A stretch of 64,000 nucleotides of DNA from Kappaphycus alvarezii (taxonomy: Eukaryota; Rhodophyta; Florideophyceae; Gigartinales; Solieriaceae): positions 310,001-374,000 of the forward strand of contig NADL03000655.1 in assembly GCA_002205965.3 (NCBI GenBank). The letters are read 5' to 3'. The stretch's first letter is position 1. The number at the start of each line of letters is the position of its first letter. Shown piece by piece: positions 22,126 to 33,030 of the stretch. The notes below the pieces were generated by a model. It did no database searches and was not told where the DNA came from. It was given only the letters and a program-made list of their open reading frames with translations. Made by a program: the position numbers and the translations under genes.

Positions 22126-22679
22126 CGAGCTTTCCCTCGTCCAAGACCCTCAAAGTCGCTTCCACATGCATCGCCTTTGAGCTTCCGCATGTCTGATGTC
22201 GCATGTGCTTCGCCTCTCGGACCCCCAACATTCGTCGGACGCCGCGACCGTCTTTGACTCGCTGCAACGGGAGTTCTACGAGAAAACCAACAATCTTGCC
22301 GTCACTGGCCATGCCTGGACCCATGCCTGCCTCCCGATCCGTCTGTGCGGATATGGTTTCTCCGAAATCGGCCCAATCCTCCACGGCATCGAGGCCGCCA
22401 TCATCATCGATGCTGCCCCGCTCGCGAACGCACCGCTTGATACGCCTCCCCCAGGCTGCAGACATTCTGCACTTGCACTGCCCTCTAGACCGGCGTTCCC
22501 TCCTCGATTCAGACCGTCCTCTCTTTCACGCCTTGGTCTGCCGTATGCCCGGCCACCCCAATCGCGCCACCCTAAGAGACCTTGACCCTATTGGCCTCGC
22601 TACATCCCCTTAAAACACTCAATCCATATTAACGAGAGTGCAGTAAGACGCAGACTCGCCTCCGCAGGCACGACACGGA

Positions 22680-23306
22680 TTGGGACGCCAACCCCACCCA
22701 TCCCAATATAGTGACGAAGACATCCCAATCCGCATTCGGGGCCTCCGCCACAGTCCCGCTACCGCCTTTCTCTACGCTCACCCCACCTCTTCCTGCCGGA
22801 TCCCCGACACGCAGTGGTCAGTAATGCTGCAAAGGCACCTCGATCTGCCTATGTACTACGACCCCCCGCCTGTCCTCTGCCTGCACTGTGACAAGCCGAT
22901 GGACAACCATGGCGACCATGCAGCAGACCTCTGCCCCACCGGATTTGGCAGCCTGCACCGGCACAACTCCGTGCGCAATGCCCCAGTCACACACGTCATT
23001 CGTGACGCTGGCCGCGACTGCGAGCTTGAGGAACCGCTCCTTATCCCGGGGACTGACCTCCGTGCCGCGTATATATCAGTCCTTCCCCTGGCTGACACCA
23101 TGCCGCCGCAACCCCGTTCATTCGCCTGCGACATCACCGTTGATCGCCTTTTTAAATCGGCTACCCGCACGAAAGCTGCTCGGATAGCAGGTAGCGCAAT
23201 GTACTCGGCGCAACGGGACAAGATTCGCGACCTCGACCGCAAGCGGGAACGTCGCGCACTTGACCACCCCGATGGTCCTCGAAGCGAACCACCTTTCCAA
23301 TTCTGA
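22680..23306 (+). pseudogene. Copy B CCHC zinc finger and restriction-like endonuclease
   Basis: The best preserved C-terminal domain of the family in this window (208 codons). Order: conserved LQRHLDLP block, CLHC, GDHAADLC (giving CxxC...H....C), GSLHRHNSVRN, EEPLLIPGTDLRAA, ACDITVDRLF, then a basic region. R2-type elements have a CCHC finger followed by a PD...D endonuclease with the same order (established knowledge); placement in that group is inference. The usual PAD is changed to AAY, so the nuclease is probably dead. Confidence 0.65.
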
Positions 23307-23515
23307 TCCCTAGCTTTGGATTCCGTCGGTGCCCCCTCGACTGAGACTGCTCGTTTTCTCAACAATAGTTTTCCGGCCATCCCACGCCGCCATTAAACCT
23401 CCACGGAGGTTACTTATCGTTGCACCTACCAGCGCCTCAGCGCCGCCATCTGGTCCGCGATTGGTATGGCAACAGTCACTTGCACACCATCGCACGCGCG
23501 TGATATTGGCCAACT

Positions 23516-24467
23516 AGTTCGCTCCTAACTGTAAGCCCGGACCCATTAGTGCATATTTTCCGGAATATTAGCGAATCCATTTAATGCTAGTTCTGTAACA
23601 CCATTGTTCTATACCCCTCCTCACCTAGTGTTTCTCGATTTCATTGCCCGCTTCACCTTTTGCCTGCACAGCATATAGGCCCTCTAGATTCTTTCCCGGC
23701 GTCTTCCCGAACGAATTCCATCCTACTCCTCGGAGCCTCTGAGTGCTTGTTCCCACCGCCATAAAGATTTGCCACCCACACCTTTAATCAGTAAAGCAAC
23801 CCGAACCCGCGCCCCGTATTGTTTTGTACAGTAGTAGGTTACAGTCGTGTAGAATATCCAAGAGATATGCTGTACTGTACAGTACATTAACATGTTACTG
23901 TGGGTTTCGTTACTCATTTCTTTCAACTCGTTTGTACAGTACAGGGTGTACAGTAACTCCGTTCGTTAGATACAACTCTTGTAAATACAAAAGGAAATAA
24001 ACAATTGATTGACGCACTTGCAAAAGGATTCAACCAACCACCACATTGAGCACATTACAGAATATCCTCCTTACATCAATAAAATCCACTCATCCGCCAA
24101 CAGTACGATACAGTGCGTCAAAAACTTGTACGTCACGGACAGCCTGTCCACGTTTGTATTGACTGTCAGGAATTTGTCGGCCTGCCCGATGCATTTCTGG
24201 CCGCCACACGGCCCTGCACTCGACCACTGCCAATTCGAGGGTGACCGCCACTTGGAGCATCAGCACCTCACCTTCTGGTACTTGAATTCTGTCCATGTGC
24301 CAAATACAGCTCGATACGTCATTTCCAACAACTTTCTAAAACCCGAGAATCAACTACTCATCTGCCCTTCCTCATCTCAACGCCTCCCCACACACCTTTC
24401 CCCAACCTTCCCTCCGCCCCCGCGACTGCATTCTCCCGACCCGTCTCACTCGTCAATCCCGTCCACC
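23516..24467. other. Spacer and upstream region of the PRA1 gene
   Basis: No gene seen. Bases 23827-23955 carry several CTGTAC/GTACAG elements (for example TGCTGTACTGTACAGTACAT near 23870 and TTGTACAGTACAGGGTGTAC near 23931). The last 120 bp before 24468 are C/T-rich, as upstream of the other host genes here. The long open frame starting at 24009 is upstream read-through, not part of the protein. Confidence 0.4.
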
Positions 24468-25064
24468 ATGTCGACCTTTACCGAGCTTCAAGCCCCGGCA
24501 ACGGCTGAAACCCCGGCCCCCTCGGCGGACGCCGCCGCCACCCCTTCCCCCTCCACCCTTTCCACCCTCGCCGGCATGATCCCCTCACTCGACTCGATCA
24601 AGTCCCGCATGGGTGATGTATGGTCCCGCAGTCGTCCGTGGTCCGAGTTTCTCAACACCTCTCAAATGTCCAAGCCCGAGTTTGCAGACCTTTTCGACCG
24701 TATCAAGGAGAACTTTGAATACTATGCATTCAACTACCTGGTCATTCTGCTTGTCATGTCCGCACTCACCATTCTCACCTCTCCCCTTGCTTTTCTTGGC
24801 GGACTCTTCATAGTTCTCGCCTACTTTTATCTCTTCTTCCTCAACCCTGAACCGCTTGTCATCGCCGGCCTCACTGTGGACAACAACGTGAAAGCCGCGG
24901 CGATCACACTGTTTTCGTTGATCGTGTTGTGGTTGACTGGTGCCGGCGCAACTTTCACCGTCCTCGTGGTTGTTGTTGCCATCGTCGCAGTTACTCACGC
25001 CTCTATTCGTAGACCGCAAGGGGAGGCCGATTTTGAGACTGCCTACACCCCAGCTACTGTCTAG
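24468..25064 (+). CDS. PRA1 family protein (prenylated Rab acceptor)
   Basis: 198 residues from an ATG in a good context (CCACCATG). The frame is open for 150 codons upstream, but that part has no homology features and the PRA1-like length begins here. Residues 1-60 are Pro/Ala/Thr-rich. The conserved core begins at about 60 with RIKENFEYYAFNYLVI, a variant of the family's NxxYFxxNY signature. Two long hydrophobic hairpins follow (about 85-125 and 142-178) with the Asn-Pro-Glu-Pro turn between them; the C-terminus is acidic and soluble. PRA1 proteins sit in Golgi/ER membranes and bind prenylated Rab GTPases during vesicle trafficking. A single intact exon, one of the few undamaged genes here. 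Confidence 0.85.
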   Translation: MSTFTELQAPATAETPAPSADAAATPSPSTLSTLAGMIPSLDSIKSRMGDVWSRSRPWSEFLNTSQMSKPEFADLFDRIKENFEYYAFNYLVILLVMSALTILTSPLAFLGGLFIVLAYFYLFFLNPEPLVIAGLTVDNNVKAAAITLFSLIVLWLTGAGATFTVLVVVVAIVAVTHASIRRPQGEADFETAYTPATV

Positions 25065-25153
25065 ACTCGTCCGTTTTCCATTTCAGTGGCAGGGGGCTTG
25101 GGCTTGTTGCAGTCGGTTTTCCTCCAGCTTAGTACCGCATGTGACAAGCGAAT

Positions 25154-25159
25154 AATAAA
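25154..25159 (+). terminator. Candidate polyadenylation signal of the PRA1 gene
   Basis: AATAAA about 90 bp after the stop codon, inside AATAATAAAA. Position and sequence fit a polyadenylation hexamer; nothing else supports it. Confidence 0.4.
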
Positions 25160-25979
25160 AGGCCTACGGGTGCCGTGTGGTGTCTTATCTCAGTTGATTA
25201 CGTGATGAGACATGTGTGGTCAGGTTGAGGAGGTCGTCTGGGCGGGAAAGAGGGTCACGCTCTCAGGTTTGATTATGTTTTCGCGTGTTTTTTCGAATTT
25301 CTTGCTGTTGGAAAGTTGATGGTAGAAGAAGAGCGAGTGTGGTATGTTGTTGGTTCCGACGTGCAGCAATTGTAATTTGGATTATCGCGAATTTGAGTGT
25401 TGTTATGGTTTTGTTACGAGTGGCGTTTAGTGATTGTTACTTCTTATTCAAAGTAAACTACCAGAGCATGCGTTTGATGCTTGCTTATTTGCATTCAGAG
25501 TTTCGAGGAGGAAAAGGCCCTTGGTTTTGGGTGCTTGGAGATTGAGTTGAGACAGATTTGCAAGTAGACAAGGGGAAGAGATATGGTCGGGGCCTTTTAT
25601 GTGGATGGCAAAGTCCCTGATAGACAAGAACAAGGCGATATGATAGGATGGCTGTCATTGCAAAACGGCTATGAACAAGCCGCCGAGAGGTGGCCTCTAA
25701 AAATGGGACAAAGTCGACGCACCGTAGTTCTTTGAACGAACCACAGTAACAAGATGATATTTACTCATTACTTTTCGAGAGTGTGCACCAACTTTTCAGT
25801 TAAAGAGCTAACCGGATGGACAAAATCGGCCATGTGGGGCGCGCGATGTGATGGCCATAGCCACAGACGACCACAAGGCGCACTTAATACGCGGGTAGAT
25901 GCGCGTGCAATTAGTAGCTTCCGAGGTCTGGCATTTCCTGGCAACGCGGGCTACGAACTCTTTAGTGAATAACACAGTC
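25160..25979. other. Spacer without recognisable gene
   Basis: No domain on either strand. An 86-codon plus frame (25285-25545) is hydrophobic but has no context or start that supports it. Traces of the retrotransposon C-terminus may begin from about 25810 on the minus strand. Confidence 0.4.
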
Positions 25980-26016
25980 TCGGGAGAAGGGGCACCGAGG
26001 GAATCAAAACCAGGGG

Positions 26017-26325
26017 CTAGAGGGGCTGGGATCGGAAACCCGGGTCGCGGGAGGGTTGGGACACAGGTGCCTTGACAGCTTGTGTTGTAGGTCCTGGACC
26101 TTGCGTTGGTGCGTGTGGATGGCAGCCCCACTGGCGACTTGCGTCGCTTTCGTAAGTCAGGACTGCTTGAACCGGGACGTCACATGCGATGGGCCGGTCC
26201 GGGAGGCCACGGGGTGGATGCACGAGGAGGATGTCGGCTGGCCTTTGCTCCGTACCGAGGACAAGGTTCTCAACTTCAAACTCATAGTCCAGGCCGGCGG
26301 AGCGGAAAACGTGCCACGCGAACAC
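26017..26325 (-). pseudogene. Copy C restriction-like endonuclease region
   Basis: VFRSAGLDYEFEVENLVLG, then RPADILLVHPPRG and IACDVPVQ: the RPAD...DV pair that marks the endonuclease in this family. A zinc-finger segment should lie just upstream but is frame-broken. The frame then degrades and the next frame (25808-26131) carries the rest. Confidence 0.6.
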
Positions 26326-26650
26326 GTTGTGGACGGAGTTGTGGCGGTGAATGCGTCCAAACTCTGAGACGCAGCGGTCTGCGGTATGGTCACCGTGGGT
26401 ATCTAGGCCCCGCTGCTAGTAGTGACAATTCAAGCGCGAAAAGTCAGTGTAGGCTGGGAGACCGAGATGCCTGCGCAGCATGATGCTCCAGTGCTCCGAC
26501 GACACCTTCGTCGCAGTGGTGGGATGCGCATGTAGGAAAGGCGGCAGCGCTGTGTCGAAAGACCAGGCCGCCTAAGCGGCGACGGGTGGTTTCCTCGGAG
26601 TGGCAGTTGGGACGGGGCACTCTCCTCTATAGGTCATCTTCCCAAAACAC

Positions 26651-27805
26651 CTATGCCTTGGCCTTTTGCTGTACCCGATTTAGATGGGGTTGAAGATTGA
26701 AGGGCCTGTCAACAAGGGAGGCAGAGTCAAAGGCGTCTTGATCGATGACGAACGGATCGCCTTGGATCCGGCGGACAAAGTTGAACAAAGGCGAGCGTGC
26801 CTGGTTGACCAGGAAGGATCTATCGCCACGAGCGCGATTCCCGATTACGGCGACGGAGCCGGGTGTAGAGTAGGCGGCCGTGCGTAAGCGGGCCCTGATA
26901 AGCTCAAAACCGTCGCCAGGACATTCCGAGAGCGGAAACTCGGCCAGGAAGTCCGTGCGGCCAAATGGCAAAGAGTGCGGCCAGGAGATGCGGGTCTTGT
27001 GGTGGTCAATGAAAAGACCATAGGACGGCCGTAGAACGCAAGAGACCGGAGGGCTCGCCATAGACCGTAGTGCTACCCCGTTACTGCACTGTCATCGGCG
27101 TACCACTGATTAAATATGATGCCCTCCTCTTCGGCGACCCGCCGAATGAGCGGCTGGATCGTCAAGGAGAAAAGCAGCATGCTCGCGGGATCCCCTTGCT
27201 GGGTTCCCTGGGCGCTAGAAAGAATAGTCTGCTCGCAATTTGGAACAATTAGCTGTGGTTAGGAGCGACCGTACACCATGTTTGCAGATCGGGCGAGCGA
27301 GGGGGCATGGGATGGCAGCATGTTCAGCATTAATTGCCTATCAACGCAATTGAAGGGTTGCGGGCATCGATGAGGACGGTGGCATCGTTTGGGTCTGATG
27401 AGACCCTTCGAAGCATAGTGCGCACGTCATGGACGATAGCATCTATGCCGCCCTTGATCCCAATGGCCGTTTGGAAGGGGCCAAAAGGGCACAGGAGTCA
27501 TCAATAGCCAACGGGAGCAGCGTCTTTGTGACCATGCGCCGGAGTACAGAGACGACCGCAATGGAACAGCTCTTCCCTGGCTTGGGCAGAAGCGGGAGGA
27601 GGGTCGCAGCAGAGAGCAGGGGCAGAACCGAATAGGGAAGGTCTCCGTTTGCTATGCTATTGACAAGTTTCGTCAGTACTCTGATGCCAGCGACACCAGC
27701 CTCGGGGCTAAAAGCAGCCTTGGCAAGCAGGTGGAACCACCGCGAGGGCGTCCTGTCCGGCTCCGCCGTGGTGTACCGCGTGATGCGACGCGCAGCCCGA
27801 TCCAC
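26651..27805 (-). pseudogene. Copy C reverse transcriptase and post-RT region
   Basis: Block AKAAFSPEAGVAGIRVLTKL and PKPGKSCSIAVVSVLRRM (27805-27443) match copy A's FLANTTVSPEAGVTGISPL and RPDKIRPIAIGTALRRL. The palm Asp-Asp is in WYADDSAVTG (27110-27080), in another frame; after it comes YGLFIDHHKTRISWPH (27061-26651). At least three shifts separate these pieces. Confidence 0.65.
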
Positions 27806-28919
27806 GGGGCTTCAATGAGTTGCGGGGGTGGTGGGAGGCGGTCCTCAGGAAGCGGGGCGATGGGCCGCGGCGAAGACGGGTGAAGTTCCCGCAGGAGCTG
27901 GATGGTACTAGGCGCGTTGACTTCGGCGCACGGAGCATTTTGGAGTGTCCGCGTCGCCTTCGCATAGCGAGCATCTGCACAGAGGGCCTCAGCCCGCCGA
28001 GAATGATTGACCTTCGTGGAATGAGCGGGAGCGCGAGCACTAGGGCAGTGCTCAATGACACACTCCGCTCGGTTGTGACCGCGGTGGGCAGCATATGAAG
28101 GAGCAGGAAAGCGCGATAAATGGCAGCTTCATCACGGCGCGCTAGCAGCTGCTTTGACCCACTTGATGAGGGGACGACGAACTGGCGGAGATATGCGGAG
28201 GGGATGTTCTGGAAGATGGCCGCCTCCCGGTAAGGGGTTCGCAGGATGTCATGCAGGTCGGCAAACGGAAAGAGGACGGGGAAACGGGGGATGTGGTAGA
28301 CGACGCCATGGCCAACAATAGGTGGAGTGGCCCGCGGCGGCTGCCTCCAGGGGGGATCCTTTACCGCAGCGTGTGCCGAGGTGTCCTTGTGCGGGGGTTC
28401 CGCCAGCACCACATCATCTAATTTCTGCGTAGGTAAAGGGGGACATGGGATGTCAGCAGGGGTCAGTGCCTGCTGGTCAGGGGCGGGGTGGAGGGGAGTG
28501 TGAACTCCATGTGAGGATCCACGCGGGCAATGGCCTTGTCCCTGGAAGCCTGGGAGCAACGGGCTTTGCCAACGGCCGCAGAGCAGACGCGGCGGCGAGG
28601 CCCGATGGTGGGAGCGGCGGTCTTGGGCTGAAGGCTCCGGCAGGTGTAGGATCCACTGTGTCAGGACCCAATAGGGCTCCATCTTGACGGCACTGGGGGC
28701 CTCCTTGGCGGGGACGACAGTGTCCTTATGGGAGCCCACTTTCCGGGGCTCCCTGAACTTACGGCGTAAATCCGCGATTTCATTAATGTGGCCGGAGAGG
28801 GCCGATGCAAACGCTTGGAGGGTGCACCGTCTGGCGGAACGGCGGTCGGCGCGGCGGACGGCATTGCAGAGGCGCCAGGTTTCCTTCTGCAGCCGGTCAG
28901 GATATCCCCGGCAGCGCAA
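27806..28919 (-). pseudogene. Copy C N-terminal region
   Basis: A 403-codon frame (28919-27708) that runs from a basic helical N-terminus (RRADRRSARRCTLQAFASAL) through a Pro/His-rich linker to YHIPRFPVLFPFADLHDIL and AIYRAFLLLHMLPTAV. The last two correspond to copy A's VYDALHGPLRPSDIF and VHTAFLRIHLLPTSV just before RT. The N-terminal and pre-RT parts are in one frame here, unlike copy A where a TAG intervenes. The stretch 28920-29500 has further Pro-rich frames that are probably the decayed 5' end. Confidence 0.5.
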
Positions 28920-29500
28920 GCATCGAGGGCCCTCACTGCGGTGGGTAGCGCATGCACGGAGTGTAGTGACGGCCGGGGAACACCGCCTTGATGTGTGTGA
29001 GGGTGGGCTTCATGTAGTCGGCCCGGAGGCCGGAACGTAGATGTACTGTACGTCCACTTGGCGACAGAGGGAGGATGAACTGGTTTGGGCGGGGTACGTA
29101 GGCCCGACAAGACGCTTCAAGAGAAACCGCAGGGTAGCTTCAGCCGACGGAAACGCAAAGCCCTGTGCGGGGCCTCTTCTCGGCCTCCGTGGTTCGCGGG
29201 TCAAGGCGGGCAGCAGAGCGAGTGACACCAGCAAGCAGGCGACGTGCGCTTGCGACGGCGGCGGAATCGGGAGTATTTGCCTTTTGGCTAATGATAACCG
29301 GAGCGTCGGGATGCGGAAAAGCCAAGCATTGCAGAGAGAGGAAGGAGGTGGAGGGCGTCGGAGGGGAATGAAGCGACGCGGGCACTGCGACCTAGCGGAG
29401 CGTGTCAACCTGCGTGCGGGGGCAGTGCCCTGGGGAGAAGGGGTGTCGGGGGAAGGGGGAAAAGGCATTCGGAAAGGGACAAGTTGCAAAGGAGGCACTT

Positions 29501-31032
29501 TGAATGCACACGAGTTTCAGACCGAGAGGGCTACACGTTAGCATGCTTTGGATCCGTTTGTATCGATGAGTTGGTTGGTACGGTAGAGTTGATCATGCAA
29601 CTAGAGAACAGCGACGCTGTTTTCTTTGAAAGGCATGGTCCACAGACGCGGCTCGAACAGACTCGGTTTTGAACGCTGCAACGCCATCAGACCCCAAGCT
29701 GCCCAGATACTCACGACGCCATCTCCTGCGTTCCCGACACGTGGGCGAAGATTACGGTACCGTCACATTCCCTGAAGCGACGCGCGATAAGATTGCAACC
29801 ACACGCGCATCCCCCATGACCCGTCCAAGCAAATCCAAACGCACGCGCACTACTCAAGACCCAAAACTCCCGGGACACACGGGCCCACCTGCCTCTGCTT
29901 GCCCGCTCTACACACCGTCTGCCCAGCGCGACACTCCACGCCCCAGCGCGTTATCCTCCGCTCCACAGTGGCGCACTACAAGGCGTGCGTGGTGAGTCAC
30001 AGGCGCGACGGGAAGTTGACAGCAGGTTGTGCATGGTGGCTGGTGGGGCGGTGGGGTTGGAGTGTGGGTGTGTGTGACGGGGGTGTTTGTGGTGGTTTTC
30101 TTGTTTGGGTTGGGAGGTGGAGGTTTGGCGGTGGGATGGTGGACGAGCTATGTGGATGGCGTTGGGTGCAATAGGCTGTCGGGGAGTCTGTGGGTTGATT
30201 TCGGTTGACTCTTTTGGAGTTGGACATGGAATCAATGGATCGCTGGGCAATGTCGCGATCTTTGCCGACTTTTACTCCAGTCTTTGTGTGACACTGTACG
30301 TACAGTACAGTACTGTACAGTAGCGTGCAATGTGGTCCGTTGTGTCTCATCAACAGTGACGATGATTGCTTTCGTGTGTACTGAACGTTTTGAGCACGTG
30401 ATCGAGGGGATGGCCTGTAAGTGATGCCACACAATACACGTGGCACATTTTCATGGGCCAGTTGCATAGATTAGCAATAACAGCACTAGCCCTGGTTACC
30501 GGATATTTCAAAAAAAAATGGATGCAACTGTAATGTAATTGCAATAAGGACAATGTACGAATCGGAAAAAAAAGAGCTTACAGTGGCGGATGTAGGAAAT
30601 ATCTTGGCTGTTGAGATTCGACCCAATCAAGAAACAAAGGGCACAACTGGAATTGCAAAGTGTGCTGTGATTGGACATATCAAACCAATCAAATGCATCA
30701 CCCATTATCTCCACTCATACAATAGTATACATCACACCGCCTCCATTCCGAAGATCTACTACTCACCCTTCCACCCTGCCCCCTGCTTTCCCAAAGCCCC
30801 TTAGTCGACAACCAAATAAATCGCACAATCACTCACCCCGCTCACCACTACTTCCCCAGCCTCTCTTCATCCCCAAACACCAGACTGAACCTTCTCCACT
30901 TTACCAACTGCACCACCACCACCAAACGACTTTCTCCTCCCTCCCTAAACCTCCTTCATTATCACCTCAAATAAACCCTACCAACATCCCCCCCCCCCAA
31001 AACCCATCGCCCCATACCCCCCCATCCCCACC
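29501..31032. other. Spacer and upstream region of bifunctional nuclease gene
   Basis: No gene supported. 30050-30175 is G/T-rich. At 30290-30325 there is a dense palindromic cluster (ACTGTACGTACAGTACAGTA, then CTGTACAG). From 30800 to 31030 the plus strand is almost pure C/T/A with a 10-base C run at about 30990, the C-rich leader type seen before other host genes here. The 246-codon Pro/Ser-rich frame across 30671-31411 is composition-driven. Confidence 0.4.
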
Positions 31033-32091
31033 ATGCCCCTCCCCGCCTTCACCACCCCTGCCCAATACCCTTCCACCTACACCCCCCCATCTCCACCAAC
31101 ACCACCCACCCTTCCAACCAACCACTCCCCAACCCCGCGTCGTCTCCGACTCCTCCCTCGCATGCACACCCCAACCACACCCCCCGACTACACCTCCGGT
31201 TTTTCCCCCGAGACCTCCCCCAATTACACGAAGTTCGCGTCCTCTCCTTCGGTCCCACCCGTCACGACGGCTCCCTTCTCACCCTACGTCCCGTGTCCGG
31301 CGGCGACCGTGCCTTCAAAATGTCCGTCACTACCGCACAGGTAGACTCTATTCGTGCCGCCCTTCGCTCCAAATGCCCCGATTCTGTCGTCTATCGCCCG
31401 GCTACCCATGACTTGTTTAAAAAAGTCATGGATTTGTTCGGGGGTTTGTCACAAAGGCAGCAATCACTCATATTCAAGATGAGGTTTTCATCGCACGCGT
31501 TTGGATCCGCGGTGGTATGATCGTCAGTCAGGAGGAGGTGCACATTGATAGTCGACCCAGTGACGCTATAGCCATGGCTTTGCGCTCACGAGCTCCTATT
31601 TACTTGCACAAAGGCTTGCTCGATGCGTGGAACGTGTCTGTCAAGTCGGTCTGCAATGACCCCAGAATGGCTTGTGTGAATGTGTCATGGATTACCCGGA
31701 TGAGGTCAAGAGCACTACCAGCATTGTTCATGAGATTAAGGGCAGTCCCGAGCATCTCACCTTGGCAAAGCTGCGCATGGAGCTGGATTTGGCCGTTCGA
31801 TTGCAACGCTTCCGCGAGGCTACCGTGTTGAAGGATCGAATCGCAGAGATTTGCCCTATCGATCGTCTCTGTGAGATGTTGCAACTTGCTATAGATGAGG
31901 AGCGGTACTTGGATGCCGCAAAACTGCAAGATCAGATTACGTTGTGGAAGGCACGACTACGAATGTGGGAAAAGGGCTCCATCGATTTGGAGAATTTCAG
32001 CGAGGACTGCCAGACTCGTGAGCCGCATCTGTTTTGGTTTCGTGCTACTGGCTTTCGGATAGGGAGCTTGGTTTTGGTTGCAACGTCATAG
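31033..32091 (+). pseudogene. Bifunctional nuclease (DNase/RNase, DUF151) with UVR motif, frameshifted
   Basis: Likely starts at ATG 31033 (CCACCATG) with a Ser/Thr/Pro-rich leader that could be a plastid targeting peptide. The nuclease domain is visible from about 31248 (FGPTRHDGSLLTLRPVSGG), through VYRPATHDLFKKVMDLFG and VFIARVWIRGG, to IDSRPSDAIAMALRSRAPIY (about 31550-31610), the family's D-x-R-P-S-D signature. A C-terminal UVR motif follows (LAIDEERYLDAAKLQDQITL, 31890-31950). Plant and algal bifunctional nucleases have this same fusion. Frame changes lie between 31033 and 31250, near 31440 (GGGGGTTTG) and near 31670, so it is either a recent pseudogene or carries sequencing indels. No introns fit these positions well. 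Confidence 0.75.
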
Positions 32092-32559
32092 TCCCGCTGT
32101 CGCTCCATCCGCTTGCCTCCTTGCGAGTGCCATGCTCTGGTGGCACGCTGGCACGCTCACATACACGATGCTGCGTATGGCTGATCCCGGACCTGCTTTG
32201 TTTTGACGCTGTAGATTGTGTGTAGTAATAGTTTGTTTTTAAACAAAGTTCAAACCTCAATATCATGCATCAACTGATTATCTTGAGAGGGACTGCGTGC
32301 TTGGGCAAACACGAACCATCGCGTTGTACGAATACGGCAAATGAGACCAAGAATGCTGCCGGTCAAGATTTGCACTTCTTTCTAGCAACCACGCCTCTGA
32401 AAACCTGCATCACACGGGGATTCTCACTAACGGAGCTCCAATCTCCGTCACCTTGGCCATATCTCCCCAACTATGCGAACCCAACAAGGCAGAGACATAC
32501 TTTGCCTAGTTTGCCATCACCACCCTGATGTCGAAATCATCGTCACCCTAGGCACGACC

Positions 32560-32740
32560 TATCACCTTGGAATTGCAACCCCGCCTGTGCCACCAACGCG
32601 AATGCACGAATACCCACCCCCACACACAGAATCACCCGTGCGGCCTAGGTCCCGGACCTCTTCGCAATGCCCCAGTCACGACATTCATAGCGTCCACAAA
32701 ACGATCCAAACATCTAGCCCCACCCCACAGCACCAGCACA
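32560..32740 (+). pseudogene. Non-LTR retrotransposon relic (copy M)
   Basis: GLGPGPLRNAPVTTFIAST in the frame near 32640-32700 matches copy B's TGFGSLHRHNSVRNAPVTHV region behind the CCHC finger. Upstream NPACATNANARIPTPTHRI-like sequence is too decayed to place. A fragment of about 180 bp, in the 3' flank of the Tim gene. Confidence 0.4.
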
Positions 32741-32778
32741 GGAACCGCGTGCAGTATATCACACATGCAACACCCACT

Positions 32779-33030
32779 TCAAGTCAGCAGACTGCATCCA
32801 CGATTTCCCCGCATCGCGGGGGAAATTCGAGGAAAGAAAAGAGTTGAAAGCTTTACGCACCGTTCCATGCAGTCGGTCTCGCGTGAAGTCATGCTCTTCT
32901 TGGAGACGTCGGCACACACGTTGAAACATTTGTCGGTGACTTGCTCTCGGAAAATTTCGGACATTTGGGCGTTGACCTGGGCTTCTATGCGGGCCATCAG
33001 GTCATTGGGGTTCAGAGTCGGGTCATCCAT
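32779..33030 (-). CDS. Small Tim chaperone (Tim8/Tim13 type), first exon
   Basis: Starts at the ATG at 33030 (MDDPTLNPNDLMARIEAQVN). Twin CX3C motifs at residues 35-39 (CFNVC) and 54-58 (CMERC), separated by 14 residues. VTDKCF before the first pair is like Tim13. Small Tims form hexamers in the mitochondrial intermembrane space and escort membrane proteins to the inner or outer membrane. After CMERC the reading frame meets a good 5' splice site (CGGTGCGTAAAG, about 32855) and then unrelated sequence, so the normal C-terminal helix is probably on a second exon I could not place between 32.3 and 32.8 kb. The listed end is the read-through stop. Confidence 0.7.
   Translation of the reverse strand: MDDPTLNPNDLMARIEAQVNAQMSEIFREQVTDKCFNVCADVSKKSMTSRETDCMERCVKLSTLFFPRISPAMRGNRGCSLLT

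Larger units (their letters stand above)
21944..23515 (+). mobile_element. Non-LTR retrotransposon copy B, internally deleted, with REL domain
   Basis: Begins with the N-terminal block shared with copy A, then jumps at about 22128 straight to the post-RT region (SLQREFYEKTNN...CGYGFSEIGP), so RT is missing. The frame 22680-23306 has the CCHC finger (LCLHC...HGDHAADLC) and RHNSVRN, then the endonuclease region (PGTDLRAAYISV...FACDITV). Here the first endonuclease Asp region reads RAAY instead of RPAD as in copies C, D and F. The C-terminal block (LSAAIWSAI) ends near 23515. Confidence 0.7.
25980..29500 (-). mobile_element. Non-LTR retrotransposon copy C (REL family), decayed
   Basis: Minus-strand element with the same domain order as copies A and B: N-terminal region (29.5-27.8 kb), RT (27.8-27.07 kb) with WYADDSAVTG near 27110-27080, post-RT region (27061-26651, GLFIDHHKTRISWPH) and endonuclease (26325-26017). 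It is the only copy here where N-terminus, RT and REL can all be placed in order, and it supports the view that the family has one long polyprotein. Numerous frame breaks. Confidence 0.75.

Noticed and set aside
23827-23955. Copper-response element call for the GTAC clusters
   Set aside because: GTAC is the core of the green-algal copper site, but a matching SBP-type factor cannot be assumed here and the flanks differ. Kept only as an unexplained motif.
24009-24467. N-terminal extension of the PRA1 protein
   Set aside because: The open frame lacks conserved features and the Kozak-like ATG at 24468 gives the normal family length.
30671-31411. 246-codon Pro/Ser/His-rich plus-strand ORF
   Set aside because: It is an out-of-frame reading of the C-rich leader and start of the bifunctional nuclease gene.
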